Source: Hyperoplus lanceolatus (taxonomy: Eukaryota; Chordata; Actinopteri; Uranoscopiformes; Ammodytidae). From it: 64,000 bases of DNA. Location of the stretch: NCBI GenBank assembly GCA_026929865.2, contig CM049397.1:30344698-30408697 (forward strand), given 5' to 3'. This document shows positions 1 through 12,451 of this stretch, one piece after another. A program made the translations under genes and the position numbers. Within the stretch, counting starts at the first letter, position 1. Each line of letters opens with the position of its first letter. The notes under the pieces were generated by a model. That model had not been told where the DNA came from, ran no database searches, and was given only the letters and a program-made list of their open reading frames with translations.

Positions 1-13
1 GAAGGTTTATTTC

Positions 14-250
14 AAAGTTATAGTGTATGAATGTTTACATTCGGCTACATTCAAGCCATCACTAAACAAGGTGACACAAAGTTTATTAAGCCTATCAGCT
101 CTCTCTGTTTTTCTCAGTATGGCAGCATTTACAAACTGGTGTCACCCCCCGATACTGGCGCAGGAGTTCAGGAAAATCCCAAGAAGCGCCCACGAAATGT
201 TTCAGTTATTGTTGATGTTCTGACAAGAAAGTTACGCACTATAGCTTTAA
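14..250 (+). mobile_element. MITE family T, copy 1
   Basis: The right end reads GTTACGCACTATAGCTTTAA and the left end is a decayed version of its complement. The interior matches copies at 57,624-58,306 and 58,811-59,172 (shared TTTACAAAC, GCGCAGGAGTT and GAAATGTTTCAGTT blocks). It is non-coding, and the family is not identified. Confidence 0.65.
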
Positions 251-406
251 TGGCAGCTCGAATGATTCAGAAACCGCAGCCTTTGTCCACATCAGTAGAT
301 AAATGACATGTTAGTTCAAATATATGACTTGACTCATGTTAACGTTTTCATGTGATACAATGTTACTGTGTTGAGAGACTAAACGGCAAGTAACTCTCAG
401 CTCATT

Positions 407-512
407 TGTAACAGTCGGTTTTATAACATGTTACGCCACTAGGTGGTGCCTCCTTTTGTTTGTTTTAGAGTCTAATGTGAAACATGTAGAAGAAGAGCGT
501 GTGCTTCTCTAT
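407..512 (+). repeat. 5' LTR, first part
   Basis: These are the first 106 bp of the LTR, matching 18,712-18,817 base for base by eye. The Harbinger-like element starts at 513, with TAT duplicated on its far side. Confidence 0.95.
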
Positions 513-2476
513 GGCCGTGTCTGAACTGCCATACTAGCGTCCTACATCCTACATACTCACCATCTATATACTGCATACTCTCTACTCAAAGATCGATTGT
601 GTATGCGAGCTGCGTCTAAAACGTTCTCAGTTGAAGTATACTCAAGCAATGAAGAATTTCTTCTTCTTCTTATAAGATTCAGGCAGTTTAGACACTGTTA
701 AGCTTATAACCGCCCTCTACAGGTTAGATATTGAACTAGATTTTTACAGTCCTGTGTTCATCATCTGTGTTTTAGACCTCTTGTTTTATAATAATGATGT
801 TTTGAGGCGGAGGATCCCTCCGACGCTCTCTGTCCGGCTCATCAGCACTCAGCTGTCTGTGAGTTGAGCTGGACGAGCCGCGGTGTGTGGAACAGCGATC
901 TGTTCTGATCTCTCTCCACTATCAGACTCACAACACTCATTTCACTTAGTGACTCTAATGTTGTTAGGTATTTATCTTCATCTCTTATCTATTGTAAGAG
1001 TTTATGAATGACTGCACGTACAGTTGTCAGATCGCGGAACCCCAAACAATGTTGTTGCCTAGCAACTTGCTCGAAAATATTTCATTTTCCTGGGCGGGTA
1101 GAATTGACCCAGTGCATTGTGGGGCGGTTGAGTAGGAAAAGTATACGATCGATTCATACCCAAAATCTTCCCGGAAGTTAGTACTCATCCGGGAATTTCT
1201 CACATACCCAAACTCGCATACCCAACCGTCACATACTCAAATTGAAGTCAAAATAGGCTCGTTCGACCTGTCGCCGTCTTGCTAAGACCTGCGCAATTAT
1301 GACGCTCGTCTTGCTGAGCGCACTGCATTATGGTTAGACTTTTTGTCCCACTTGCACCCGTGGCTGGCTGCGGCTCGGCTGCTTGAGACTTTGAAGTCCC
1401 GCGGTATCAAGACGGACACAGACACTGGAGCAAGTCGCTGCAGTTGCTCCCCACGGGCTGCGGGAGCGAAATGTCTGATGGGAAACGTCTTGCTGACAGG
1501 CGGAGCTGAGCGCTAATTGGGAGTTTAAACCTCGTGCCTTTGATGCGTTTCCCCAATTGGTTAGGCAAAAGTCTGACATCACCGCTCAAAATTAAATTAC
1601 GATCCATTCTTTTTGATTTTAATTTATGTTTAATCATTAGGCCGCCACAATACGCATTTAAGCAGAAATGTACTTAATCAGAGTTAAACCTCTGAACCCT
1701 TGACATAGAAATAATTTGGATGTGTAACTCTCCTGTATAGATAAATTTAAAAGTGAACACAAACTTGAGTCACATAAGATCTTGGTGAAGTGATTTTTAT
1801 ACCATTAAGATTAAATCATAGGCTTATTTCAAGTGATCTAAATGGTCTGGGAATTGTATTTTACATGTAGTGTCGCAAAGCCAGACCAAAACTACAACAA
1901 GTAGTTTGTTTGTTACACATCATAATACAGTTCATCATATCCATCTCTACAATAATAATAAGGGATCTTTTCTTAGACCTTCTTTGTTTAGGCCGATCAT
2001 ATTCGTTATGTGAAGGGAGAAATACTAAACCTCCTTTATTTGGATTTGTAAATTATTCTTGTAAATTATTCTTTATCACTTAAAAGTAGGTGTTCTAGTA
2101 AAGTAACAAGAAAGATAAAGATGTGTGGGGAATGGGGATATTAGCTTATATCTCGTTTCTTGTTTTGAAAATGCCCCTCGCTTTTAAAGTGTTTACTCGT
2201 CTTTGTGTTGTGTTCTGCTTCTAATCGGTTGTAGCATGTGTGACTCTCCTGCGAATATGTTTCTAATAGGCCTTCAAAATAAAACTAGAAAACGAACTGC
2301 ATCCGCAACAAGGACGCTACTTCCGACTCGGAGCTGTCCGGCTTCAGTCAGGCATTTTCGTCACTCCCCCGACTGCACTCGGCTACTCTCGTCTACTTTC
2401 CAGACGAGCTGAAAGTTAGGTCGAACGAGCCTAATGAGTATGAGTAGGACGTTAGTATGGCAGTTCAGACACGGCC
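513..2476. mobile_element. Harbinger-like DNA element H, copy 1, in the 5' LTR
   Basis: The terminal inverted repeats begin GGCCGTGTCTGAACTGCC and end in the complement at 2,476. The target duplication is TAT (3 bp), which is the size used by PIF/Harbinger elements. Without the nested 1,178-bp element and its 3-bp duplication it is 783 bp, matching the uninterrupted copy at 22,077-22,858. It is non-coding. The family assignment is inferred from TSD length and ends. Confidence 0.8.
1255..2432 (+). mobile_element. 1,178-bp element G (AGGCTCG ends), copy 1, nested in element H
   Basis: The ends AGGCTCGTTCGACCT and its complement are flanked by AAT on both sides. The empty site is visible in the other H copy near 22,812-22,818. 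The only ORFs are short (up to 82 codons) and resemble nothing I know. A 3-bp TSD suggests a Harbinger-type element, but the family is unassigned. Confidence 0.85.
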
Positions 2477-2485
2477 TATCCCTTG

Positions 2486-5400
2486 GAGAAGCCCCTGACT
2501 GCGGCCTTTATAGGTCCATGACTGCGGCCCGCAGCCAACGTTGAGGGGGAGGAGACATTGAGGGGGCCGGCACATTGAGGGGGGAGCCTAAGACCACATT
2601 GAGGGGGACGGCGCTCAGGGCTCTCACTACTGTCTGTCACTCTCTCACATTCACTCCTCAAGCAGGCTAATGCTAGCGCTATGTTAAGCTAGCGGGAGCC
2701 CACGCTGTTAATTAAATACAAACACATGGCACGGGAGTGTTGTGACTGGCTATCTTTCTTGCAGGGTACCTATTACAATGTTAAACGTAGCCTATACTAC
2801 TTGCTGTAGTTTGGTCTGACTTTGGCAGTTGGCATTGTTACATCCGCTTTAGTAATACCAAAATAAGAGTCCTTGTTACATCCAGTTTAGCAATATCAAA
2901 ATAAGAGTCCTGCATGGAGCAGTAGCATACAGGGAATGGGCCCTTTTGTGCCAGCGATCACACCATTTTTGATCAAAGATATGGTTTTACTTCATATTTT
3001 TAACTAATATCAATATTCTTATGATTGCCATAAATATTTAAGACATAGTTAAACAAACAGTATATATTTTTTATAAGCTTAAAGGAATACATACCATAAA
3101 GGTGTGACAGGGTTGAAAATGGTAACGGGGTTGAAGGGGACATAGCCTATACAAATTAGAGTTTATTTTAGACTCAAATTGCTTTCAACATGCATTAGGT
3201 AAAAACAATTCTAATAATTCATTTTAATGAATAGATAACTTCACGATCACAGTATCAAGGACCTGGCATATTAAATACCCCTTTCTTGTGAAGAGTGAAG
3301 ACCCATAGCTATTATGGATTGTATCCACAGAATATACATGCTGTTACAGCCATCCTGTTCTTTACCTTGAATATGTGTGTATTAATTATTGGTAATATTA
3401 ATTGAATTATTCGATGGCAAGGGGCGTGTTTTGGGCCGCAAATTCGCCTGAGAATGGCAGCCGGTGTCAGTCTGGCAATGGCACAATCAAGTGCAGACAC
3501 TGTGGAAACATAAGTTTGACCGCTTTAATTTAAATGTTTGTTTTCCAGCACCTTAACACCGTATATTAAACACCACAGTTAATGCCCCGGAGGCATCGCT
3601 TCGCCTTGCTGTGACACATGCATACATGTATCCATGATCAGTTAAAGCCTCAAAGTGTTATATGCCTGGAGAATCCTGTCCTTGTTCGGGAAGGAAATCT
3701 TTTCAGTAAGGCTTCACAAGTGTCATCTATAGTCTACTGACAGCAGTGTGTGTCTGGAAATATTGTAAAAAATGCAATTAATCATTTAACAATTCAAACA
3801 TCTTTATTTTAAGATACTTTTGTTATTGAGTCACATTTTAGGTCAGCCCTGAAACACTACAGCTTGTGAAAATAAACAATATTAACGGTTTAAATAGATT
3901 GTGCAATTGTCCCTTTGTTGCTGTTAAAATAGACTCATCCATAGTGAAGTATGGTGACTATGGCAAGAGAGAGTATAAGGTAAAAATAAGGACAATATGT
4001 GTTCTTTGATTGTTCTACACTTTATTGATTAGTTATCTTTTCTGTTAATAGTTTACTATGTATTTTTTGTAGTTGTTATTTTTACATTGTTCTGTTGAAT
4101 AATAAGACTGTTGTTGGGGCTGCTGTGATTGGTGTAACTTAATGTGCGTCACACCTATAGCATTTAGTTATGTCTAATTGAGGTATATTTTTAAGCCTTA
4201 AATGTGGTCACATTGCATCTGTTAAGGTCATACCTTGGGGTCACAGTGACCCCTTCATAGTTCCCCATATCTTATTTTGACTCTTACTTAATTCATAGGC
4301 AGCTGGGCCTGCAACCGTCACAGACAGACAGGTACAGGAGTTCTCTTTAGCACATGTCACATTGTTTACAGTGCACACTTAATCATTTTACATACATATA
4401 TACTTGCTTTTGTAAGTATAGATCTCATTGCTGACCCTTGGGAGACACAACACTAATTTAACACTCACAGGATCATCTATGTCCTCATAAGTGAACTGTT
4501 ACAAGATAGCAAAAGCAATCAACATAGTAGGAAGGGATGTCCATTGTTAACCTGTTGACCTTTAAGAAGATATTTAACCGGTTAATACTATAGGTTAAAC
4601 ATAAAATTATCTAAATGTTTCTTATACCCGGTTATTATTCCAAGTAGGGCCTATGCTACTGCTGCATGCAGGACTCTTATTTTGATATCACTAAACCGGA
4701 TGTAAGAATGCGTTCTTCATGCAAATAATTAAACAAGTCGTTTAGGCTATGCTTAACTTTATAATAGGTCGATGGTACGCAGCAAGAAAGATAGCAAGTC
4801 ATAATACTCCCGTGCCATCTCTCTGTAACATTTAATAAAGAGCGTGGGCTACCGCTAGCTTAACGGCTGCAGCGTACCTCTACGAGTGAATAGGCTCGTT
4901 CGACCTGTCGCCGTCTTGCTAAGACCTGCGCAATTATGACGCTCGTCTTGCTGAGCGCACTGCATTATGGTTAGACTTTTTGTCCCACTTGCACCCGTGG
5001 CTGGCTGCGGCTCGGCTGCTTGAGACTTTGAAGTCCCGCGGTATCAAGACGGACACAGACACTGGAGCAAGTCGCTGCAGTTGCTCCCCACGGGCTGCGG
5101 GAGCGAAATGTCTGATGGGAAACGTCTTGCTGACAGGCGGAGCTGAGCGCTAATTGGGAGTTTAAACCTCGTGCCTTTGATGCGTTTCCCCAATTGGTTA
5201 GGCAAAAGTCTGACATCACCGCTCAAAATTAAATTACGATCCATTCTTTTTGATTTTAATTTATGTTTAATCATTAGGCCGCCACAATATGCATTTAAGC
5301 AGAAATGTACTTAATCAGAGTTAAACCTCTGAACCCTTGACATAGAAATAATTTGGATGTGTAACTCTCCTGTATAGATATATTTAAAAGTGAACACAAA

Positions 5401-6218
5401 CTTGAGTCACATAAGATCTTGGTGAAGTGATTTTTATACCATTAAGATTAAATCATAGGCTTATTTCAAGTGATCTAAATGGTCTGGGAATTGTATTTTA
5501 CATGTAGTGTCGCAAAGCCAGACCAAAACTACAACAAGTAGTTTGTTTGTTACACATCATAATACAGTTCATCATATCCATCTCTACAATAATAATAAGG
5601 GATCTTTTCTTAGACCTTCTTTATTTAGGCCGATCATATTCGTTATGTGAAGGGAGAAATACTAAACCTCCTTTATTTGGATTTGTAAATTATTCTTGTA
5701 AATTATTCTTTATCACTTAAAAGTAGGTGTTCTAGTAAAGTAACAAGAAAGATAAAGATGTGTGGGGAATGGGGATATTAGCTTATATCTCGTTTCTTGT
5801 TTTGAAAATGTCCCTCGCTTTTAAAGTGTTTACTCGTCTTTGTGTTGTGTTCTGCTTCTAATCGGTTGTAGCATGTGTGACTCTCCTGCGAATATGTTTC
5901 TAATAGGCCTTCAAAATAAAACTAGAAAACGAACTGCATCCGCAACAAGGACGCTACTTCCGACTCGGAGCTGTCCGGCTTCAGTCAGGCATTTTCGTCA
6001 CTCCCCCGACTGCACTCGGCTACTCTCGTCTACTTTCCAGACGAGCTGAAAGTTAGGTCGAACGAGCCTATTGTGTGAGAAAGAGACGGACAACAAGCAG
6101 ACAGCGAGATTCTGCTCAAGCTCCCCCCCCTCAATGTGCCGGCCCCCTCAATGTCTCCTCCCCCTCAACGTCTCCTCCCCCTCAACGTCCGTCTGCGGGC
6201 CGCAGTCAGGGGTACTTG
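2486..6218. mobile_element. hAT-like non-autonomous element N, copy 1, in the 5' LTR
   Basis: It is flanked by the perfect 8-bp duplication ATCCCTTG (2,478-2,485 and 6,219-6,226), the TSD size of hAT elements. The ends are imperfect inverted repeats around CCCCTGACTGCGGCC. Inside each end lie arrays of TTGAGGGGG blocks, facing opposite ways. It is about 2.55 kb without the nested element G. No transposase ORF is present. It differs from copy 2 by several indels, so the two are separate insertions and not a local duplication. Confidence 0.85.
4892..6069 (+). mobile_element. element G, copy 2, nested in hAT-like element N
   Basis: The length (1,178 bp) and ends equal those of copy 1, with only a handful of base differences by eye. 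The flanks are AAT/ATT. The unoccupied site is seen in N copy 2 at about 8,806-8,812. Confidence 0.88.
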
Positions 6219-6220
6219 AT

Positions 6221-6344
6221 CCCTTGAGTAAAGAATACAGTCCACGAATGAAGTCTCCGTCTTTACATTCTTTTATTTTTGTAAGGAGTTGGTGTAGCCA
6301 AGAATCTCGGGCCATATTCATAACCTACACCATTCACCATTACA
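6221..6344 (+). repeat. 5' LTR, second part
   Basis: This is the remaining 124 bp of the 5' LTR, matching 18,818-18,941 by eye. Together with 407-512 the total is 230 bp, equal to the 3' LTR. Confidence 0.95.
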
Positions 6345-6346
6345 AG

Positions 6347-6360
6347 TGGCGCCCGAACGA
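6347..6360 (+). promoter_or_regulatory. primer-binding site of the LTR element (tRNA-Lys-like)
   Basis: TGGCGCCCGAACGA starts two bases after the LTR end. Its first 12 bases equal the lysine-tRNA primer site known from many retroelements. Confidence 0.85.
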
Positions 6361-6398
6361 ATAAACCTTGGACCTCTCTTCACAAGCCCGGACCGGAC

Positions 6399-8954
6399 GA
6401 GAAGCCCCTGACTGCGGCCCGCAGCCAACGTTGAGGGGGAGGAGACATTGAGGGGGCCGGCACATTGAGGGGGGGGAGCCTAAGACCACATTGAGGGGGA
6501 CGGCGCTCAGTCTTTCACATTCACTCCTCAAGCAGGCTAATGCTAGCGCAATGTTAAGCTAGCGGGAGCCCACGCTGTTAATTAAATACAAACACATGGC
6601 ACGGGAGTGTTGTGACTGGCTATCTTTCTTGCAGGGTACCTATTACAATGTTAAACGTAGCCTATACTACTTGCTGTAGTTTGGTCTGACTTTGGCAGTT
6701 GGCATTGTTACATCCGTAGTAATACCAAAATAAGAGTTCTTGTTACATCCAGTTTAGCAATATCAAAATAAGAGTCCTGCATGGAGCAGTAGCATACAGG
6801 GAATGGGCCCTTTTTGTGCCAGCGATCACACCATTTTTGATCAAAGATGTGGTTTTACTTCATATTTTTAACTAAAATCAATATTCTTATGATTGCCATA
6901 AATATTTAAGACATAGTTAAACAAACAGTATATATTTTTTTATAAGCTTAAAGGAATACATACCATAAAGGTGTGACAGAGTTGAAACTAGGGTAACAGG
7001 GTTGAAAATGGTAACGGGGTTGAAGGGGACATATACAAATTAGAGTTTATTTTAGACTCAAATTGCTTTCAACATGCATTAGGTAAAAACAATTCTAATA
7101 ATTCATTTTAATGAATAGATAACTTCACGATCACAGTACCGGATTGGTGGAATGACTCGAATAAATTTTGTGAAACAACATTTTATCAAGCTGACCTGGC
7201 ATATTAAATACCCCTTTCTTGTGAAGAGTGAAGACCCATAGCTATTATGGATTGTATCCACAGAATATACATGCTGTTACAGCCATCCTGTTCTTTACCT
7301 TGAATATGTGTGTATTAATTATTAGTAATATTAATTGAATTATTCGATGGCAAGGGGCGTGTTTTGGGCCGCAAATTCGCCTGAGAATGGCAGCCGGTGT
7401 CAGTCTGGCAATGTCACAATCAAGTGCAGACACTGTGGAAACATAAGTTTGACCGCTTTAATTTAAATGTTTGTTTTCCAGCACCTTAACACCGTATATT
7501 AAACACCACAGTTAATGCCCAGGAGGCATCGCTTTGCCTTGCTGTGCATACATGTATCCATGATCAGTTAAAGCCTCAAAGTGTTATATGCCTGGAAAAT
7601 CCTGTCCTTGTTCAGGAAGGAAATCTTTTCAGTAAGGGTTCACAAGTGTCATCTATAGTCTACTTACAGCAGTGTGTGTGTCTGGAAATATTGTAAAAAA
7701 TGTAATTAATCATTTAACAATTCAAACATCTTTATTTTAAGATACTTTTGTTATTGAGTCACATTTTAGGTCAGCCCTGAAACACTACAGCTTGTGAAAA
7801 TAAACAATATTAACGGTTTTAATAGATTGTCCCTTTGTTGCTGTTAAAATAGACTCATCCATAGTGAATTATGGTGACTATGGCAAGAGAGAGTATAAGG
7901 TAAAAATAAGGACAATATGTGTTCTTTGATTGTTCTACACTTTATTGATTAGTTATCTTTTCTGTTAATAGTTTACTATGTATTTTTTGTAGTTGTTATT
8001 TTTACATTGTTCTGTTGAATAATAAGACTGTTGTTAGGGCTGCTGTGATTGGTGTAACTTAATGTGCGTCACACCTGTAGCATTTAGTTATGTCTAATTG
8101 AGGTATATTTTTAAGCCTTGAATGTGGTCATATTGCATCTGTTAAGGTCATACCTTGGGGTCACAGTGACCCCTTCATAGTTCCCCATATCTTATTTTGA
8201 CTCTTACTTAATTCATAGGCAGCTGGGCCTGCAACCGTCACAGACAGACAGGTACAGGAGTTCTCTTTAGCACATGTCACATTGTTTACAGTGCACACTT
8301 AATCATTGTACATACATATATACTTGCTTTTGTAAGTATAGATCTCATTGCTGACCCTTGGGAGACACAACACTAATTTAACACTCACAGGATCATCTAT
8401 GTCCTCATAAGTGAACTGTTACAAGATAGCAAAAGCAATCAACATAGTAGGAAGGGATGTCCATTGTTAACCTGTTGACCTTTAAGAAGATATTTAACCG
8501 GTTAATACTATAGGTTAAACATAAAATTATCTAAATGTTTCTTATATCCGGTTATTATTCCAAGTAGGGCCTATGCTACTGCTGCATGCAGGACTCTTAT
8601 TTTGATATCACTAAACCGGATGTAAGAATGCGTTCTTCATGCAAATAATTAAACAAGTCGTTTAGGCTACGCTTAACTTTATAATAGGTCGATGGTACGC
8701 AGCAAGAAAGATAGCAAGTCATAATACTCCCGTGCCATCTCTCTGTAACATTTAATAAAGAGCGTGGGCTACCGCTAGCTTAACGGCTGCAGCGGACCTC
8801 TACGAGTGAATGTGTGAGAAAGAGACGGACAAGCAGACAGCGAGCGCCTGCTCAAGCTCCCCCCCCTCAATGTGCCGGCCCCCTCAATGTCTCCTCCCCC
8901 TCAACGTCTCCTCCCCCTCAACGTCCGTCTGCGGGCTGCAGTCAGGGGTACTTG
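6399..8954. mobile_element. hAT-like element N, copy 2, in the LTR-element leader
   Basis: It is flanked by the perfect 8-bp duplication GACCGGAC (6,391-6,398 and 8,955-8,962). The structure matches copy 1: GAGAAGCCCCTGACTGCGG at the left, GTCAGGGGTACTTG at the right, TTGAGGGGG arrays inside each end, and an AT-rich non-coding interior. It is 2,556 bp and holds no element G, so it shows the pre-insertion state of N copy 1. Confidence 0.88.
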
Positions 8955-9643
8955 GACCGGACTGCCTTCCCCGCCCTGGAAGCCCGTGTGAGTGGAATGT
9001 ATGCAGTTTCCCCGGACGTGGCCGTGCTGTTTCGAAGGCTAAACCCCAAGCTAACTGTTGCTGTGTAGCGTGCGCGGGAGTTACGTTACTGGAGCACCGC
9101 ACGTTTGCAGCGTTGGATGTTTGCCTTCTCTTTCGCTTTCCTCTGGAATTAACTATCAATCGGAAGATCGTCAAGAATAACTTCACATTCAGTCTGGATA
9201 AGAGTTTCAAACGCTTTTCACTGTGGACACCAAGCTTCGTTTCCCCCCGGATTGTGGATTGTTTCTCTTTTTCCTGGATAGACTGGACAGTAAGTGAGGA
9301 CATAAAAAAAAAAAAAAAGTTCTGCTTGCTTGTTAAAGGTATTTTTGCGCGATGATATGGTATTGATTATTTTGCTTTGCAACCGTCATATGTCAATTAC
9401 TTTTTCTCTCTCATTGCATTACGTTTCTGGGTGATATTTGCTGTTTTCTGCTAAGGAAAAGTGCTAAGTGTAGCTTTAAGGGTCAATTTTTATTCAACTG
9501 CACTCTGTGTGGACAGTTAATTGTCTGCTGCTTTTAGAAAGCACTGTTGTAGTAACTCCAAGGTGTACAATTTAAAGTGTAAAAGCATAATGGCTTCCCA
9601 CCCAGACATACAGCTTGATGAGTGTGACTCTGACGTTGACATA
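8955..9643 (+). other. leader sequence of the LTR element
   Basis: This sequence lies between the second hAT-like element and element G copy 3. Together with 6,345-6,398 it forms the stretch between the primer site and gag. It has mixed composition with an A15 run near 9,305. No other feature is recognised. Confidence 0.6.
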
Positions 9644-11355
9644 AGGCTCGTTCGACCATGGACATATAAAGAAATGGACACCGTATTGAAACATGGCGCC
9701 CATTCATTCCTATGAAAGCTGCTCATAGGCGCAGAGAAGCAACAAGGAAGTATAATCCGGAAATTCCATACGGCCCAAAGCATGACGTAGCATAGACGTA
9801 GCGGCATAATGGACCTATCAAGAAAGAGGGCGGCAAGCGTAGCGGACTGGAGGCGGGTGTCTCGTTCTGTAGAATCTAGCCTGGCGAAAACCAACTGAAA
9901 GCCGTTAAAAGCCGTTGGGCTAATAAAACGCTTGAGGTGGCGTTTTGAAATGAGAAAACTTACATTTTAATAGTATATGGTCTAAAGATAAGTATGAGCC
10001 TATGATTGATATCCAGAAAAAATGTGCAGAGACACAATCTTGTTCGCCGCTTGTACTGTGTGGACAGGGACATCTGCCTACGGGCCGCATGAAAATAAGC
10101 TCCACCCCTTACCATGCAATACCAATGGGTTGGCCACATGTCCATGCTGGCTGCTCGGAGAAGGCAGCATCCTGGGGGCCTGCGTTCGACCTAACTTTCA
10201 GCTCGTCTGGAAAGTAGACGAGAGTAGCCGAGTGCAGTCGGGGGAGTGACGAAAATGCCTGACTGAAGCCGGACAGCTCCGAGTCGGAAGTAGCGTCCTT
10301 GTTGCGGATGCAGTTCGTTTTCTAGTTTTATTTTGAAGGCCTATTAGAAACATATTCGCAGGAGAGTCACACATGCTACAACCGATTAGAAGCAGAACAC
10401 AACACAAAGACGAGTAAACACTTTAAAAGCGAGGGGCATTTTCAAAACAAGAAACGAGATATAAGCTAATATCCCCATTCCCCACACATCTTTATCTTTC
10501 TTGTTACTTTACTAGAACACCTACTTTTAAGTGATAAAGAATAATTTACAAGAATAATTTACAAATCCAAATAAAGGAGGTTTAGTATTTCTCCCTTCAC
10601 ATAACGAATATGATCGGCCTAAATAAAGAAGGTCTAAGAAAAGATCCCTTATTATTATTGTAGAGATGGATATGATGAACTGTATTATGATGTGTAACAA
10701 ACAAACTACTTGTTGTAGTTTTGGTCTGGCTTTGCGACACTACATGTAAAATACAATTCCCAGACCATTTAGATCACTTGAAATAAGCCTATGATTTAAT
10801 CTTAATGGTATAAAAATCACTTCACCAAGATCTTATGTGACTCAAGTTTGTGTTCACTTTTAAATATATCTATACAGGAGAGTTACACATCCAAATTATT
10901 TCTATGTCAAGGGTTCAGAGGTTTAACTCTGATTAAGTACATTTCTGCTTAAATGCATATTGTGGCGGCCTAATGATTAAACATAAATTAAAATCAAAAA
11001 GAATGGATCGTAATTTAATTTTGAGCGGTGATGTCAGACTTTTGCCTAACCAATTGGGGAAACGCATCAAAGGCACGAGGTTTAAACTCCCAATTAGCGC
11101 TCAGCTCCGCCTGTCAGCAAGACGTTTCCCATCAGACATTTCGCTCCCGCAGCCCGTGGGGAGCAACTGCAGCGACTTGCTCCAGTGTCTGTGTCCGTCT
11201 TGATACCGCGGGACTTCAAAGTCTCAAGCAGCCGAGCCGCAGCCAGCCACGGGTGCAAGTGGGACAAAAAGTCTAACCATAATGCAGTGCGCTCAGCAAG
11301 ACGAGCGTCATAATTGCGCAGGTCTTAGCAAGACGGCGACAGGTCGAACGAGCCT
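9644..11355 (-). mobile_element. element G, copy 3, inverted, with a 525-bp insertion near one end
   Basis: The ends read AGGCTCGTTCGACC at 9,644 and the complement at 11,355. The body is the reverse complement of copies 1-2. A 525-bp unit splits it 14 bases from its left end. The right end lies 45 bp before the gag ORF. Confidence 0.85.
9658..10182. mobile_element. unclassified 525-bp insertion inside element G copy 3
   Basis: It is bounded by a 9-bp direct repeat CGTTCGACC (9,649-9,657 and 10,183-10,191), present once in the other G copies. No inverted ends, poly-A tail or ORF of note are visible. It may be a hAT-type or a retroposed unit. The family is unknown. Confidence 0.6.
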
Positions 11356-12451
11356 AAAGACAGTGATTTTTTCGCAAAATACCTTACTCCTACTCCTGCA
11401 ATGGAAGGCCTTGACGGAAAGGTCCAGGACCTAGAGGCAGAGGTTGATCGACTGCGGGTTTGTTTAAATGACTCCCTGAACCTGCAGCGCAGCATACTGA
11501 CACACTGGGATCAAACTACAAAAAAAGACAATAATGTTCCTGCAGCCCATGTAGTAAAACCCACTGCCCTGGCCACTTCTACTCCCTATGCCCCCACCGT
11601 GTCTATTGATAAGCCCATACCTCAGGATACACAATTCCACTCTGGAGCTCAGGCTGGTCATTCAGACTCTGTCTTACAGCCGCATTCACTTGAACTCAGC
11701 ACCACGTCAAGGATGATTGCTTCTGCTTTACATCATGCTAAACTGGAGCCCCCTGTGTTCACTGGAGATGCTAAAGTTAACCCTGAGGAATGGTTACAGG
11801 CTGTGAAAACATACAGAACCTCACTAAACCTGACTGATGCCCAGATACTAAATGAACTGCCTTACTTTCTCGGAAAAGAGCCCAAAAAATGGTTCAAAGC
11901 TCTCAGTTCACATGTCGTTACTTGGTCACAGTTCAGTCAGCTCTTTAGAACAGTTTTTCTGCCACCTGACAACCAAGAACGTGTCCTGAGAGGCATTCTA
12001 GACCGTTTCCAAGCACCGGATGAGCCCCTCCCCACCTTTGTGGCCCATATGTTAAGTGAGTTTAAAAAACTAAAGACCCCACCACCGCAGCCAGAACAGA
12101 TTGAGTTGATTTGCAAACACTCTCTGGAGAAATACAGGGTAGCCCTGTACGGCACACTTATCCCCTCATCGATGGACTTGCTACTGCGAGCTCACAAGCT
12201 CCATGTGGTCCTCGGGCCGAGGAGCCACCAGACTCCTCCTGCACATTTCAGGGAGAACCGAAACAATGAGCCCCACTGCTTTAGATGCTCTCGGCCTGGA
12301 TTCACATCTCGCACTTGCCCGAGCTGCAACGCTGAGCCCCACATGTCGTCGCCCAACACTCAAGCTCAAGTTAGGCCTGCCCCCGCCCCCCAGTAACTAT
12401 GTCTCATCATGACGGTGGTGATGCAAGGACTGAAATAGACGGCATGTCAGC
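10372..12451 (+). repeat. tandem duplication, unit 1 (part of element G plus gag)
   Basis: The ~2,080-bp unit is followed directly by a second copy (12,452-14,530) with about four differences by eye. The junction shows 2-4 bp of microhomology (CA/GCCA), consistent with a recent end-joining or replication-slip duplication. Confidence 0.92.
11401..12396 (+). pseudogene. duplicated gag region of the LTR fossil
   Basis: This is a 331-codon gag ORF with a product identical to the one at 13,480-14,475. It is the extra copy made by the tandem duplication and is not followed by pol. It shows an N-terminal coiled-coil-like stretch, a central gag domain (WLQAVKTYRTSLNLTD) and a cysteine-rich knuckle-like segment near the end. 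Confidence 0.9.

Noticed and set aside
1334-1637. Small ORFs (76-82 codons) repeated at 1,334, 4,971, 11,028 and 13,053 that look like a conserved protein
   Set aside because: They recur only because element G recurs. They overlap each other in different frames, have no recognisable domain, and the copies carry too few differences to show protein selection.
8810-9355. 181-codon ORF at the end of the second hAT-like element
   Set aside because: It runs from the subterminal repeat array into LTR-element leader and a poly-A run, so it is a chance ORF across an insertion boundary.
9658-9671. Shared ATGGACATATAAAG at 9,658 and about 35,197
   Set aside because: A 14-base match with no similarity beyond it. 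Probably chance in AT-rich sequence.
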